Position numbers and translations under genes: made by a program. From positions 1,302,001 to 1,366,000 of the forward strand of contig NZ_JABFDG010000001.1 of assembly GCF_013403955.1 (NCBI RefSeq): a stretch of DNA of 64,000 nucleotides, written 5' to 3'. The notes beneath the pieces are model-generated. The model did no database searches, was not told the DNA's origin, and saw nothing but the letters and a program-made list of their open reading frames with translations. Positions 25,285 to 33,365 of the stretch are shown piece by piece (within the stretch, counting starts at the first letter, position 1; every line of letters begins with the position of its first letter). Source of the DNA: Winogradskyella vidalii (GTDB lineage Bacteria > Bacteroidota > Bacteroidia > Flavobacteriales > Flavobacteriaceae).

Positions 25285-26946
25285 TTAATGAAACTCATAA
25301 TCGGTTTGTGGCACTGTAGAAAAAGAATATTCACCAAGATATTCGCAATAGGCTCTTCCTTCTAGTGTAGGCGAAACCGGAGAATTTTTCTGAAGATACT
25401 CTTCAACAGCTTCATGAATCGTGTAGTCTTTGACTTCCACATCTTTAACATTCGCCATTCTACATAAATTATCAATTGGGTCACCAGGACGTACACAGGC
25501 TGAAATAGTGTAGTATTCGTCATCTTGCATTGGTTCCCCTTTTACAGTAATTGAAGAGATACGTTCACCTTTGTCATTTTGACTATTAAAATCGACTTCC
25601 ATTCCAGAAAAACGGACTAGCCAACCACCAAAGCGTTCGGTTGGGTTTTGTGAAAAGGCATTATGCATTTCTTTTTCTAACCAATCTTTAATTTGTTTAC
25701 CTGTTGCTTTTCCTGTTTTTACAGGCTCGTTTACAGGCAGTAAATTCCATAAATTAGCTCTTGTAATTGGTGCAGGTTTTCCGTCTTGTGGTACAATAGG
25801 ATTTCCAAATCTAAAACCATTAGAAATTGAAATGTCAGCACCCGTTTTCCAACGAGCAGCATCTGTAATCATATTATCCATAGGATTTTCAACGGTTAGA
25901 TATCTGTAAATTGGTGTATTTGTATAGCCAATAATAGTTTCTAAATTATCTTTATAAGGTGCTTTTGCCTTATCAACAAGTGCTTGAATTTTTTCATCTG
26001 CAGGATAGATTTCTGGATCCACATCAATCAAATTATAATCATCACCAACCACTTTACCATCGACAAAATGAAGGGTTAACTTCCCAACAAAAGAACCAAA
26101 TGCACCTGGTTCTGTAACCTTAGCATATGTCCCTTGAATCATCTCACGTACACGCTCGTGTGTATCGTTGCCTAAAACATAATCTGCATGTTCAGCAATG
26201 GGATTACTTGCCAATTCAACTTGTTTAAAAATGCCAATATGTGTTACCAAGAAAAGCACATCTATTTTTTCGTTGACTTTTATGTCGTCCACCATTTTTT
26301 TAAGTTCGTCATTAAGTCCACTAAAACCAATGCCTTCACTAAAAATAGGATTTTGTCTTACAGGAACGTCTGGGTCATTGATACCAACAAAACCTAAACG
26401 AACACCATCAATTTCCTTTACCGAATACGCAGGAAATAATGGGTTTTCATTGTTGTCATCAAACATGTTTTGTACGATGACGTCAGTTTCATAACCGTTC
26501 ATAATTTCTAGCATCATATCCTTACCATAAACCACTTCCCAATTGCCAGGAATGATAACGTCGTAACCCATATTTTTAATGACGTTTTCCATCACTTTAC
26601 CTTTAGATAAAGCAGCATAACCACTTCCTTGGATTAAGTCACCACCATCTACAATGATGGTTCTATTTGGGTTGGCTTCACGTTCTTTGTCAAAAAGTGT
26701 TTTGATGTTAGCAAGGCCACCACGATTTTTAAACTCAATTTTATCGTTTTCCCAAAATAGTTCGGGATGCGTATCTAACTGTCCATGAATATCGGCTGTT
26801 TGTAAAATGGTAATGCTTAAGGTGTCGCTTTTAGTCGCATTAATATTTGTCGTTTGATTCTTTTTTTCCGATTTACAGGAAATCGTTATGGCTAATATGC
26901 CTAAAAGGAAGACGATTTTTAATATTATTTTGTTATTACTTTTCAT
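25285..26946 (-). CDS. SoxB/5'-nucleotidase-family lipoprotein
   Basis: A 553-residue lipoprotein (lipobox AITISC, C24) with an N-terminal metallophosphoesterase domain (about 43-310) and a C-terminal 5'-nucleotidase domain (about 330-530). Motifs: LQTADIHGQL (D52, H54), DGGDLIQGSG (D100-D103), GNWEVVYG (134-141), VTHIGI, and GNDTH. In ordinary 5'-nucleotidases the third motif is GNHE/D; a Trp after the conserved Gly-x is instead the pattern of SoxB thiosulfohydrolase (HWE). With DoxX, DsrE-like and TlpA-like genes in the operon this favours a sulfur role. No soxXA, soxYZ or soxCD genes are in the window, so a canonical Sox system is not shown. Confidence 0.75.
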   Translation of the reverse strand: MKSNNKIILKIVFLLGILAITISCKSEKKNQTTNINATKSDTLSITILQTADIHGQLDTHPELFWENDKIEFKNRGGLANIKTLFDKEREANPNRTIIVDGGDLIQGSGYAALSKGKVMENVIKNMGYDVIIPGNWEVVYGKDMMLEIMNGYETDVIVQNMFDDNNENPLFPAYSVKEIDGVRLGFVGINDPDVPVRQNPIFSEGIGFSGLNDELKKMVDDIKVNEKIDVLFLVTHIGIFKQVELASNPIAEHADYVLGNDTHERVREMIQGTYAKVTEPGAFGSFVGKLTLHFVDGKVVGDDYNLIDVDPEIYPADEKIQALVDKAKAPYKDNLETIIGYTNTPIYRYLTVENPMDNMITDAARWKTGADISISNGFRFGNPIVPQDGKPAPITRANLWNLLPVNEPVKTGKATGKQIKDWLEKEMHNAFSQNPTERFGGWLVRFSGMEVDFNSQNDKGERISSITVKGEPMQDDEYYTISACVRPGDPIDNLCRMANVKDVEVKDYTIHEAVEEYLQKNSPVSPTLEGRAYCEYLGEYSFSTVPQTDYEFH

Positions 26947-27001
26947 GTTTTCGTATATATTGTTTTAGTAAAAAGGCATTGATTTGCTATGACTTTCTCA
27001 A

Positions 27002-27424
27002 TTATAAACTTAGACTTTTATACCCTTGTTTTTGAAGTTGAAAATTGTACAAAATTCCGTTTTCAACAATTTTAATGGCTTTAGGAACCGTTGCTCTGTC
27101 TACTTTAAATTTATTTAATGAAAATCCGCAAGCCACGATAGTAACGCCAGCTTTTTCTGCTTTTTCAATAAAATCCCCCATTTTATCAGCATCAGTAATG
27201 TCGCCAATAAGTTGACCACAAATAAGAATTTCAAAATTACCAAAGTCGTTTCCTTCTTCAGCTTTTAACGCTTCTGCAGTTAAGATTATGGGTTGAAATT
27301 GAGGCACTTTTTTAGTGACTACTATATAATTGTTTTTGGTTGTATCTGTGTTTTGTGCTTGTAGATTGATGGTGCTTACTAAAGCGACTATTAAAAAGAT
27401 GGTTCTAAGAAGATATTTTTTCAT
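27002..27424 (-). CDS. Exported DsrE-like protein
   Basis: A 140-residue protein with a cleavable signal peptide (about 1-23, ending NLQAQ) and a DsrE/DsrF-like fold: VALV is replaced here by FEILICGQLIGDITDADKMGDFIEKAEKAGVTIVACGFSLNKFKV. The two cysteines in ILICGQ and VACGFSL sit at positions where DsrE-type sulfurtransferases carry persulfide-forming cysteines. It probably handles sulfane sulfur in the periplasm beside the SoxB-like protein. It lies 55 bases before the SoxB-like gene and 2 bases after DoxX in one operon. Confidence 0.75.
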   Translation of the reverse strand: MKKYLLRTIFLIVALVSTINLQAQNTDTTKNNYIVVTKKVPQFQPIILTAEALKAEEGNDFGNFEILICGQLIGDITDADKMGDFIEKAEKAGVTIVACGFSLNKFKVDRATVPKAIKIVENGILYNFQLQKQGYKSLSL

Positions 27425-27426
27425 GA

Positions 27427-27831
27427 TTATTTTGTTTTTAAAAGGTTGTCGGTGTCATTCAGAATAAAAAACAGAAGTCCACCTAAAATTGCGATGTTTT
27501 TAAATAATGGTCCAAGTGTGGTTATTTGTCCGACTTGAACGGTTAATGTTATTGGAATTAAAATAGCCGTTAATACTATTGCAGCCCATTTGGTTTTGTA
27601 ACCTATTAAGAATAGAAAACCTGCTACAATCATTACGATTCCTGAAAGCACAATGAGCAATTGAGGCTCACCAAAAAAATAGGCAATGCCTTTAAAGTTG
27701 GCTTGCTCAATGCGTTTTGCTGTTTTTTCAATATGTAGTAAGTGGTTGGCTCCTGCAACGAGGAAAATACCACTAACTAAAATTCGTAATAGTTGTATGG
27801 AACGGCGACTTATTAAAATGTTTGTCGTCAT
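27427..27831 (-). CDS. DoxX/MauE-family membrane protein
   Basis: A 134-residue inner-membrane protein with four helices. LLRILVSGIFLVAGANHLLHIEKTAKRIEQ opens the DoxX fold; the second half (AIVLTAILIPITLTVQVGQITTLGPLFKNIAILGGLLFFIL) carries the conserved N-I/L-A-I-L-G-G-L last helix. DoxX relatives include the thiosulfate:quinone oxidoreductase subunits of Acidianus and membrane partners of redox proteins. It sits directly upstream of the DsrE-like gene (2-base gap), which supports sulfur-linked electron transfer to quinone. The exact substrate is unknown. Confidence 0.8.
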   Translation of the reverse strand: MTTNILISRRSIQLLRILVSGIFLVAGANHLLHIEKTAKRIEQANFKGIAYFFGEPQLLIVLSGIVMIVAGFLFLIGYKTKWAAIVLTAILIPITLTVQVGQITTLGPLFKNIAILGGLLFFILNDTDNLLKTK

Positions 27832-27931
27832 TATTAAAATGTAAAAAAGATTTGTTTGCTGAAGTGATTTCTTAAAGTAGCTTATAAAGCTATTTAAGAA
27901 ATTCAGACTTCGAATTTCAGGTCCAATGAAA

Positions 27932-28294
27932 TTAAGCCAAACGAGGAGGAGGAGATACGCTTTCTAGATAGCGGTAACTTAATCTAGAAGTAAGATAATC
28001 GTTAAAAACTGTAATTGGTTTTATAGTATGGGTTGTCCAAGACAATAGTTCAAATTGAAACTGAGAGGTGCAAAAACCACTGAATAGAATGTCCTGAGAG
28101 GTCATTGAATCAGCTTGAGAAAAATCCATTGTTTGACCCGCTAATTTTGGAGCATTTTTCTTTTTGCAAAAAGGTTTTACAAAAGAGATGTTGTTACCAT
28201 CAAAGAGTATATTTAAAGCATTGGCATCTATGGCAATAAATTTAGCCAAAAACACAAATGCTAATAGAGCAGCTATGTAGGTTTTAGTTTTCAC
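27932..28294 (-). CDS. Small exported protein with C-terminal PPP motif
   Basis: A 120-residue protein that I do not recognise. The long reading frame has no ATG; a TTG at 28303 lies inside the predicted -7 box, so GTG at 28294, three bases after the predicted transcript start, is the better choice. A hydrophobic N-terminal signal (about 5-24) precedes a short region with PFCKKK and GFCTSQF cysteines, and the protein ends in SVSPPPRLA. Small exported proteins ending in a PP(P) motif are frequent in Bacteroidetes next to membrane transport genes. It heads the DoxX/DsrE-like/SoxB-like/TlpA-like operon under operator site 4. Confidence 0.5.
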   Translation of the reverse strand: MKTKTYIAALLAFVFLAKFIAIDANALNILFDGNNISFVKPFCKKKNAPKLAGQTMDFSQADSMTSQDILFSGFCTSQFQFELLSWTTHTIKPITVFNDYLTSRLSYRYLESVSPPPRLA

Positions 28295-28300
28295 GAATTT

Positions 28301-28345
28301 CAAAAATAATGGAATTAAGATGCTTCATTTGTAACTTTTGTTACG
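28301..28345 (-). promoter_or_regulatory. CRP/FNR-type operator (site 4) and -7 box, SoxB-like operon
   Basis: TGTAAC-TTTT-GTTACG (28330-28345) lies 21 bp from CAAAAATA (28301-28308), which reads TATTTTTG on the minus strand, a perfect -7 box. The spacing equals that of sites 1-3. The predicted start near 28297 supports a nearly leaderless GTG start at 28294. Confidence 0.7.
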
Positions 28346-28476
28346 TAAAGAAAATATGTTGAGATTAAACTAATAGGTCGCATAAAAATTATTAACTTAG
28401 TTAATGATTATAGTTAACCTAAATACAGGGCTTTATTGCATTTTTAAATTTTGTGTAAATAGTAGAAATAGCTTTA

Positions 28477-28520
28477 GGTTACATATGTTACACATAGCGT
28501 ATATTATATCATTATTTTTG
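28477..28520 (+). promoter_or_regulatory. Degenerate CRP/FNR-type operator (site 5) and -7 box, cytochrome bd genes
   Basis: GGTTAC-ATAT-GTTACA (28477-28492) has one perfect half-site and one with two mismatches. It lies 20 bp before a perfect -7 box TATTTTTG (28513-28520), one base closer than in the other sites. The leader before the ATG at 28556 is about 31 bases. Confidence 0.5.
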
Positions 28521-28555
28521 CTTAATATTTTAGTTTCATAAAATACTTATTCAGT

Positions 28556-29890
28556 ATGGAAGACATGCTTTTTTATGATCGTATGCAGTTTGCATTTACG
28601 ATTACATTTCACTACTTATTTCCACAATTAACTATGGGATTATCGTTAATGATAGTCTATTTTAAGTGGAAATTCCTAAGAACAAAAGTTGATAAATTTA
28701 ATGATGCCGCAAAATTCTGGATGAAGATTTTTGCGCTCAACTTTGCTATGGGAGTGGTCACAGGTATTCCTATGGAATTTCAATTTGGTACCAATTGGGC
28801 AAAATTCTCAGAGCTTACGGGTGGCATAATTGGTCAAACTTTAGCCATGGAAGGGATGTTTTCTTTCTTTTTGGAGTCCTCCTTTTTGGGGCTCTTTTTA
28901 TTTGGTGAAAAGCTTCTGGGGCAAAAATTACATTTCTTAACCGGTTTTCTCGTCTTTTTAGGCTCATGGGCAAGTGGTTACCTAATTATTGCAACCCATT
29001 CTTGGATGCAATATCCTGTGGGTTATGAAATTTTAGAAAATGGAAAATTTGTCCTCACTAATTTTGGAGCCTTGTTTTCTAACCCTTGGTTATTACCGTC
29101 ATTCTTACACAATCAAATGGGGTCTGTAATCACCTCTTCGTTTGTAATGGCTGGTGTTGGTGCTTTTTATTTACTGAATAATAAACACAGTGCTTTTGGA
29201 AAATTGTTTGTAAAAACAGGTGTTATTTTCGGATTAATATCAAGTATTTTAGTGGCATTTCCTACAGGAGATTTAGCAGCTAAAAATGTGGTGAAATACC
29301 AACCGGTCACTTTTGCCGCTATGGAAGGTATTTTTGAAACTGAAGAAGGAGGTTCAGAAATTATTTTAATTGGTCAACCCGATGTAGTAAACAAAAAATT
29401 AGATAATAAAATTGCTGTACCAAATATTCTAAGTTTCCTAACCTACCAACGTTGGGATGCCGAAATAAAAGGACTAAATGAGTTTGATGAAAGTCTTCAT
29501 CCAACAAATATTCCTGGTTTGTATTACGCCTATCATATTATGGTTGGCTTGGGAACTATTTTTATTGGTTTAATGCTATTAGCAGCAGTGCAACTATACC
29601 GAAAAAAATTATACGATACCAAATGGATTTTATGGGCTTTAATGTTTATGTTGCCCTTTCCTTACATTGCCAACACCACAGGTTGGTACACGGCAGAATT
29701 AGGCCGTCAACCTTGGTTGGTTTATGATTTACTAAGAACGGCAGATGGAATTTCACCAACCGTGTCTTCTGGAAACACACTATTTACTTTACTTGGATTT
29801 ATTGGACTTTATATTTTATTAGGATTGTTATTTCTAATGCTTGCCGGAAAAATAATAAATAAAGGACCCGAAACTGCTAAAATTAACTAA
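28556..29890 (+). CDS. cydA: Cytochrome bd ubiquinol/menaquinol oxidase subunit I
   Basis: A 444-residue inner-membrane protein with about nine helices. H19 in FHYLFPQLTMG is the heme b595/d-region ligand position, GWYTAELGRQPW (near 375) is the diagnostic GRQPW motif of CydA, and the QFGTNWAKF...GQTLAMEGMFSFFLESSFLG segment holds the conserved Glu pair. The short quinol-binding loop marks the short-Q-loop class. It oxidises quinol and reduces oxygen with high affinity and is tolerant of sulfide and nitric oxide, which fits its place among sulfide genes. It forms one operon with cydB (2-base gap) and a small membrane protein. Confidence 0.95.
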   Translation: MEDMLFYDRMQFAFTITFHYLFPQLTMGLSLMIVYFKWKFLRTKVDKFNDAAKFWMKIFALNFAMGVVTGIPMEFQFGTNWAKFSELTGGIIGQTLAMEGMFSFFLESSFLGLFLFGEKLLGQKLHFLTGFLVFLGSWASGYLIIATHSWMQYPVGYEILENGKFVLTNFGALFSNPWLLPSFLHNQMGSVITSSFVMAGVGAFYLLNNKHSAFGKLFVKTGVIFGLISSILVAFPTGDLAAKNVVKYQPVTFAAMEGIFETEEGGSEIILIGQPDVVNKKLDNKIAVPNILSFLTYQRWDAEIKGLNEFDESLHPTNIPGLYYAYHIMVGLGTIFIGLMLLAAVQLYRKKLYDTKWILWALMFMLPFPYIANTTGWYTAELGRQPWLVYDLLRTADGISPTVSSGNTLFTLLGFIGLYILLGLLFLMLAGKIINKGPETAKIN

Positions 29891-29892
29891 CT

Positions 29893-30969
29893 ATGGAATT
29901 ATTCTGGTATATTGTTTTAATGACCATGCTAACTATTTATGTCATTTTAGATGGTTATGATTTTGGTGCGGGAATTATTCATTTATTCTTCGCGAAAAAA
30001 GAAAAAGACAAAAAAGCAATCACTAGTGCTATTGGGCCGTTTTGGGATGCTAACGAAGTATGGCTTATTGCCTCTGGAGGTGTGTTGTTCTTTGCCTTTC
30101 CAACCTTGTATGCCTCGTCTTTTAGTGGATTTTACTTGCCTTTAATGATGATTTTGTGGTTGTTAATTTTTAGAGCGATTGGTTTAGAATTAAGAGGGCA
30201 AGTTCACAATAAAATATGGGAATCTATTTGGGATAAAGCCTTTGGCATTTCTAGTTTATTATTAGCATTATTCTTCGGGATTGCTTTAGGAAATGTGGTT
30301 AGAGGTGTCAACTTAGGTATGGTAACTAATGGTGTTTCGGCTCACGAACCACACTTTTTCTTTTTACCGCTTTGGAATTCTAGTTTCAGTCCACATGCAG
30401 AACACCTAGGCATTATTGACTGGTTTACTTTATTACTTGGTATTATAGGCGTTGTAGCATTGGCGATTCATGGTGCAAATTGGATTATTTTTAAAACCAA
30501 TTCTGATTTAAACGAAAAATTAAAGAACGTGGCTTTTAATTTAAATATAGCACTGCTAATCCTCGTGATTGTATCACTTTTTATTTGGCATATTATAGAA
30601 CCGCATCCTTTCCATAATTTTATAGATCAACCTTGGTTGTGGATTTTTCCAATCATAACATTTACGGGATTATTTGGTTTGTTTAAGGTCAAATCATTTA
30701 AGAAGCATGGCTTAGGCTTTTTGTTTTCGTCATTATTTCTTTTTGGTGGACTGACCTCTACGGTGGCTTCAATTTTTCCAAAAGTCTTACCGTCAACCAA
30801 TGATGTAAATCCAGATTTAACCTTGTATAACGTCGCCGCTCATGAGTATGGCTTATCTGTTGGAGTGTATTGGTTTATTATCGCGGCTTTTTTAGTGGGC
30901 GTTTATATGTTTGTTCAATACCGTGTGTTTACTGGTAAAATGGACGATGTTGATTATGGTGAACATTAG
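29893..30969 (+). CDS. cydB: Cytochrome bd oxidase subunit II
   Basis: A 358-residue inner-membrane protein with eight or nine helices. The N terminus YIVLMTMLTIYVILDGYDFGAGIIHLFF carries the family signature LDGYDFGxG, followed by AIGPFWDANEVWLIASGGVLFFAFPTLYA, which is highly conserved in CydB. It is the structural partner of CydA in the oxidase. It follows cydA by 2 bases and precedes a small membrane protein by 14 bases. Confidence 0.95.
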   Translation: MELFWYIVLMTMLTIYVILDGYDFGAGIIHLFFAKKEKDKKAITSAIGPFWDANEVWLIASGGVLFFAFPTLYASSFSGFYLPLMMILWLLIFRAIGLELRGQVHNKIWESIWDKAFGISSLLLALFFGIALGNVVRGVNLGMVTNGVSAHEPHFFFLPLWNSSFSPHAEHLGIIDWFTLLLGIIGVVALAIHGANWIIFKTNSDLNEKLKNVAFNLNIALLILVIVSLFIWHIIEPHPFHNFIDQPWLWIFPIITFTGLFGLFKVKSFKKHGLGFLFSSLFLFGGLTSTVASIFPKVLPSTNDVNPDLTLYNVAAHEYGLSVGVYWFIIAAFLVGVYMFVQYRVFTGKMDDVDYGEH

Positions 30970-30983
30970 AAAAACACAATATT

Positions 30984-31280
30984 ATGACAGGAACATTAAT
31001 TTCATTAATTAGTATTTTCATAGGCATCATTGCAGCTAATGTTTTTGGCTACTTTAATAAAAAATACACGTTTAATTTTACTGGAAATACCTTAATTGGT
31101 GTTTTTGGAAGTATATTTCTTATCAAATCCTTTGGACGATTAGGCTTCGACCCATGGTCTATTATGAATGATGGTGATTTTGATGGCGTACGGCTAAGTA
31201 TTAATATGTTGGTCTCGGCTTTAGGTGGTGTGTTAGGACTTGTGTTTACAAGGTTGATTTATAATAAGATGAATAAATAA
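30984..31280 (+). CDS. Small membrane protein downstream of cydB
   Basis: A 98-residue protein with three hydrophobic segments (about 3-24, 33-50, 73-95) and Gly-rich turns (TLIGVFGSIFLIKSFGRLG, SALGGVLGLVFTRLIY). The layout recalls GlsB/YeaQ-type transglycosylase-associated membrane proteins, but the match is loose. Its position as third gene of the cyd operon, where CydX-like helper subunits sit in other bacteria, suggests a role with the oxidase. It ends 17 bases before a strong terminator. Confidence 0.6.
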   Translation: MTGTLISLISIFIGIIAANVFGYFNKKYTFNFTGNTLIGVFGSIFLIKSFGRLGFDPWSIMNDGDFDGVRLSINMLVSALGGVLGLVFTRLIYNKMNK

Positions 31281-31297
31281 TATTTATAAATACTTAG

Positions 31298-31336
31298 AAA
31301 ATAATCAAACTAATTTTGTGTTTGATTATTTTTTGT
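31298..31336 (+). terminator. Rho-independent terminator of the cyd operon
   Basis: A 13-bp perfect stem (AAAATAATCAAAC / GTTTGATTATTTT) with a 9-base loop runs into a T tract. It separates the cytochrome bd operon from the tetR-type efflux operon. Confidence 0.85.
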
Positions 31337-31343
31337 AACTTCA

Positions 31344-31370
31344 TTAACCATTTGGTTAAACTATTTAGTT
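31344..31370. promoter_or_regulatory. Tandem palindromes, probable TetR operators
   Basis: TTAACCATTTGGTTAA (31344-31359) is a perfect 7-2-7 palindrome and AACTATTTAGTT (31359-31370) a perfect 5-2-5 palindrome, one overlapping the next, ending 3 bases before the TetR start codon. They are likely autoregulatory operators for the TetR-controlled efflux operon. Confidence 0.6.
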
Positions 31371-31373
31371 GGT

Positions 31374-31988
31374 ATGAAGAAAAAGAAAGACGAAAATACA
31401 GAAGTACAAATATTAGAAGCTGCAAAAACCATATTTCAATCTAAAGGCATGGATGGTGCGCGTATGCAAGAAATAGCAGATGAAGCAGGTATTAATAAAG
31501 CCATGTTACATTATTATTTTAGAAATAAGCAACTATTATTTGAAGCCGTTTTTAAGAATGCTTTTTTATTATTAGCACCACAATTAAGTGCGGTATTAAA
31601 TGATAATTCTTCTATTGAAGTTAAGGTGCGAAACTTTACATCTAACTACATTTCGTTTATTCTCGTTCACCCTTATATTCCGAGTTTTATCATTCAAGAG
31701 CTTAATAGAAACCCCGATTTTATTTTAAAGTTAAAAGACAATCCAAATTTTCCAAATCTTGAAAAATTTAAAAAACAAGTAGAAGAGGAGGTGCAACAAG
31801 GACTTATAAAGCCAATTAGTGCAGAGCAGTTGTTTATTAATATTATGGCATTAAATGTATTTCCATTTGTCGCAAAACCTTTATTAAAAGCTATTACAGC
31901 TACAAATGATGAGCAATATCAAAAACTGGTAGAAGCGAGAACCACAGAAGTAGCCGATTTTATTATTAATTCAATAAAGACTATTTAA
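31374..31988 (+). CDS. TetR/AcrR-family transcriptional regulator
   Basis: A 204-residue DNA-binding protein. Residues ~8-56 are a TetR helix-turn-helix domain: ILEAAKTIFQSKGMDGARMQEIADEAGINKAMLHYYFRNKQLLFEAV. The rest is an all-helical ligand-binding and dimerisation domain. It heads an operon of TolC, HlyD, OsmC, two ABC ATPases and two ABC-2 permeases, and perfect palindromes lie directly in front of it, so it probably represses its own operon until a toxic ligand binds. CecR, the TetR regulator of YbhGFSR in enterobacteria, is the closest functional parallel by context. Confidence 0.9.
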   Translation: MKKKKDENTEVQILEAAKTIFQSKGMDGARMQEIADEAGINKAMLHYYFRNKQLLFEAVFKNAFLLLAPQLSAVLNDNSSIEVKVRNFTSNYISFILVHPYIPSFIIQELNRNPDFILKLKDNPNFPNLEKFKKQVEEEVQQGLIKPISAEQLFINIMALNVFPFVAKPLLKAITATNDEQYQKLVEARTTEVADFIINSIKTI

Positions 31989-31989
31989 G

Positions 31990-33240
31990 ATGAAAGAATT
32001 TTTAGTGCTAATCACTATTTTAATAACGTTTTCTAGTACAGCACAACAAAGTCTGTCTTTAGAAGAATGTTATCAATTGGTAATCAAAAATTACCCTTTA
32101 GCAAAACAAACACCATTATTAAATACACAGCATAAATTAGAGGCTGAGGTGATTTCTACGTCAAAATTGCCCCAGTTTAGTTTAGATGCGTATGCAACCT
32201 ACCAGTCTGAGGTTATTGAGTTTCCAACGGCCATGCCTGGTGTAGAACCTTTAAATAAAGACCAATATCGTGCTACGGTTTCTGTTAATCAATTAATATA
32301 TAATGGCGGAGCAACATCGGCTTCATTAGATTTAAAATCAGCACAACTTCAAACAAAACAAAAGCAGGTTGAAGTCGGTTTATATCAGTTAAAACAGCAA
32401 ATTAATCAACTTTATTTTTCAGTATTATTAGCTCAAGAATCAGAAGCTTTATTAAATGCACAAAAAGAACAACTTGAGGCAAAACTTAAAGAGGTGGCGT
32501 CAGGTATAAAGTTTGGTGTACTTTTACCTGCTTCAGATAAGGTTCTAAAAGCTGAATTATTAAAAATTAGTCAACAATTCAAAGCGTTAGAAAGCAACAA
32601 AGCAGTTCTTATTGAGACGCTTTCCAGTTTAATAAACCAACCTTTAGATTTTGAAGTTGAATTTCAAAATCCAATTGTAGAAACAGTGTTGAATTCAGAA
32701 TTAACACGTCCAGAACTCGAATTATTTCAATTTAAAACAGAGGAGGTTGAAAATTCTGAAAGGCTACTGTCTAAACAAAACGCACCTAAATTATTTGGTT
32801 TTGCTACAGGTGGTTACGGAAATCCTGGGTTGAATATGCTCGATAATTCGTTTCAAACATTTTATACTGTGGGTTTAAAGTTGAATTGGAATGTTTTTGA
32901 TTGGAATGCGAATAAAAAGCAACGTGAAGCTTTAGCAATCAATAAAGATATTATAGAAAATGAAACTGAAATATTTAAGTTAAACACCAATATAGAGCTG
33001 AATCAACACCAAAAAGAAATTGATAAAATAGAAAGTTATATCAATTCAGATTTAGAAATAATAAAGCTTAGAAAAGAAGTTCTTAAATCAGCTGATTCTC
33101 AACTTAAAAATGGTGTGATTACGTCTTCAGCTTACATTACAGAGCTTACTAATTTATACGAAGACGAAAACACCTTAGTAAAACACAGAATTCAATTACA
33201 ATTAGCAAAAGTAAATTTCAATATCATAAAAGGACAATGA
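31990..33240 (+). CDS. TolC-family outer-membrane efflux protein
   Basis: A 416-residue exported protein. A signal peptide (about 1-18, ending SSTAQ) precedes the two long helical-hairpin repeats of the TolC family (about 22-215 and 225-416), with beta-strand stretches (FSLDAYATYQSE, PKLFGFATGGYGNPG ... VGLKLNWNVFDW) that form the trimeric outer-membrane barrel. It is the exit duct of the ABC exporter encoded behind it. It starts 1 base after the TetR stop codon. Confidence 0.9.
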   Translation: MKEFLVLITILITFSSTAQQSLSLEECYQLVIKNYPLAKQTPLLNTQHKLEAEVISTSKLPQFSLDAYATYQSEVIEFPTAMPGVEPLNKDQYRATVSVNQLIYNGGATSASLDLKSAQLQTKQKQVEVGLYQLKQQINQLYFSVLLAQESEALLNAQKEQLEAKLKEVASGIKFGVLLPASDKVLKAELLKISQQFKALESNKAVLIETLSSLINQPLDFEVEFQNPIVETVLNSELTRPELELFQFKTEEVENSERLLSKQNAPKLFGFATGGYGNPGLNMLDNSFQTFYTVGLKLNWNVFDWNANKKQREALAINKDIIENETEIFKLNTNIELNQHQKEIDKIESYINSDLEIIKLRKEVLKSADSQLKNGVITSSAYITELTNLYEDENTLVKHRIQLQLAKVNFNIIKGQ

Positions 33241-33365
33241 TTGGTTTTAGCAGATTCACGCAGATTTATTTAGTTTGATTCTGCAAAAACCTGTGACCTG
33301 AGTGACAGCGAACTGGCGAAGCAAATTTGTGGGAGAAATAGAAAAGAAATAATATAAAACATAAA
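33241..33365. repeat. Intergenic repeat fragment in efflux operon
   Basis: The spacer between the TolC and HlyD genes contains AGCAGATTCACGCAGATTTA and later TTTGTGGGAGA. Similar pieces (CCACAGATTTTTACAG and TCTGCGGGAGA) fill the spacer at 36604-36692. Both look like members of the ATCTGCG-type intergenic repeats common in Flavobacteriaceae. Confidence 0.45.

Noticed and set aside
28391..28405. ATTAAC-TTA-GTTAAT palindrome as another regulon site
   Set aside because: It has a 3-base centre and no -7 box at the standard distance on either strand.
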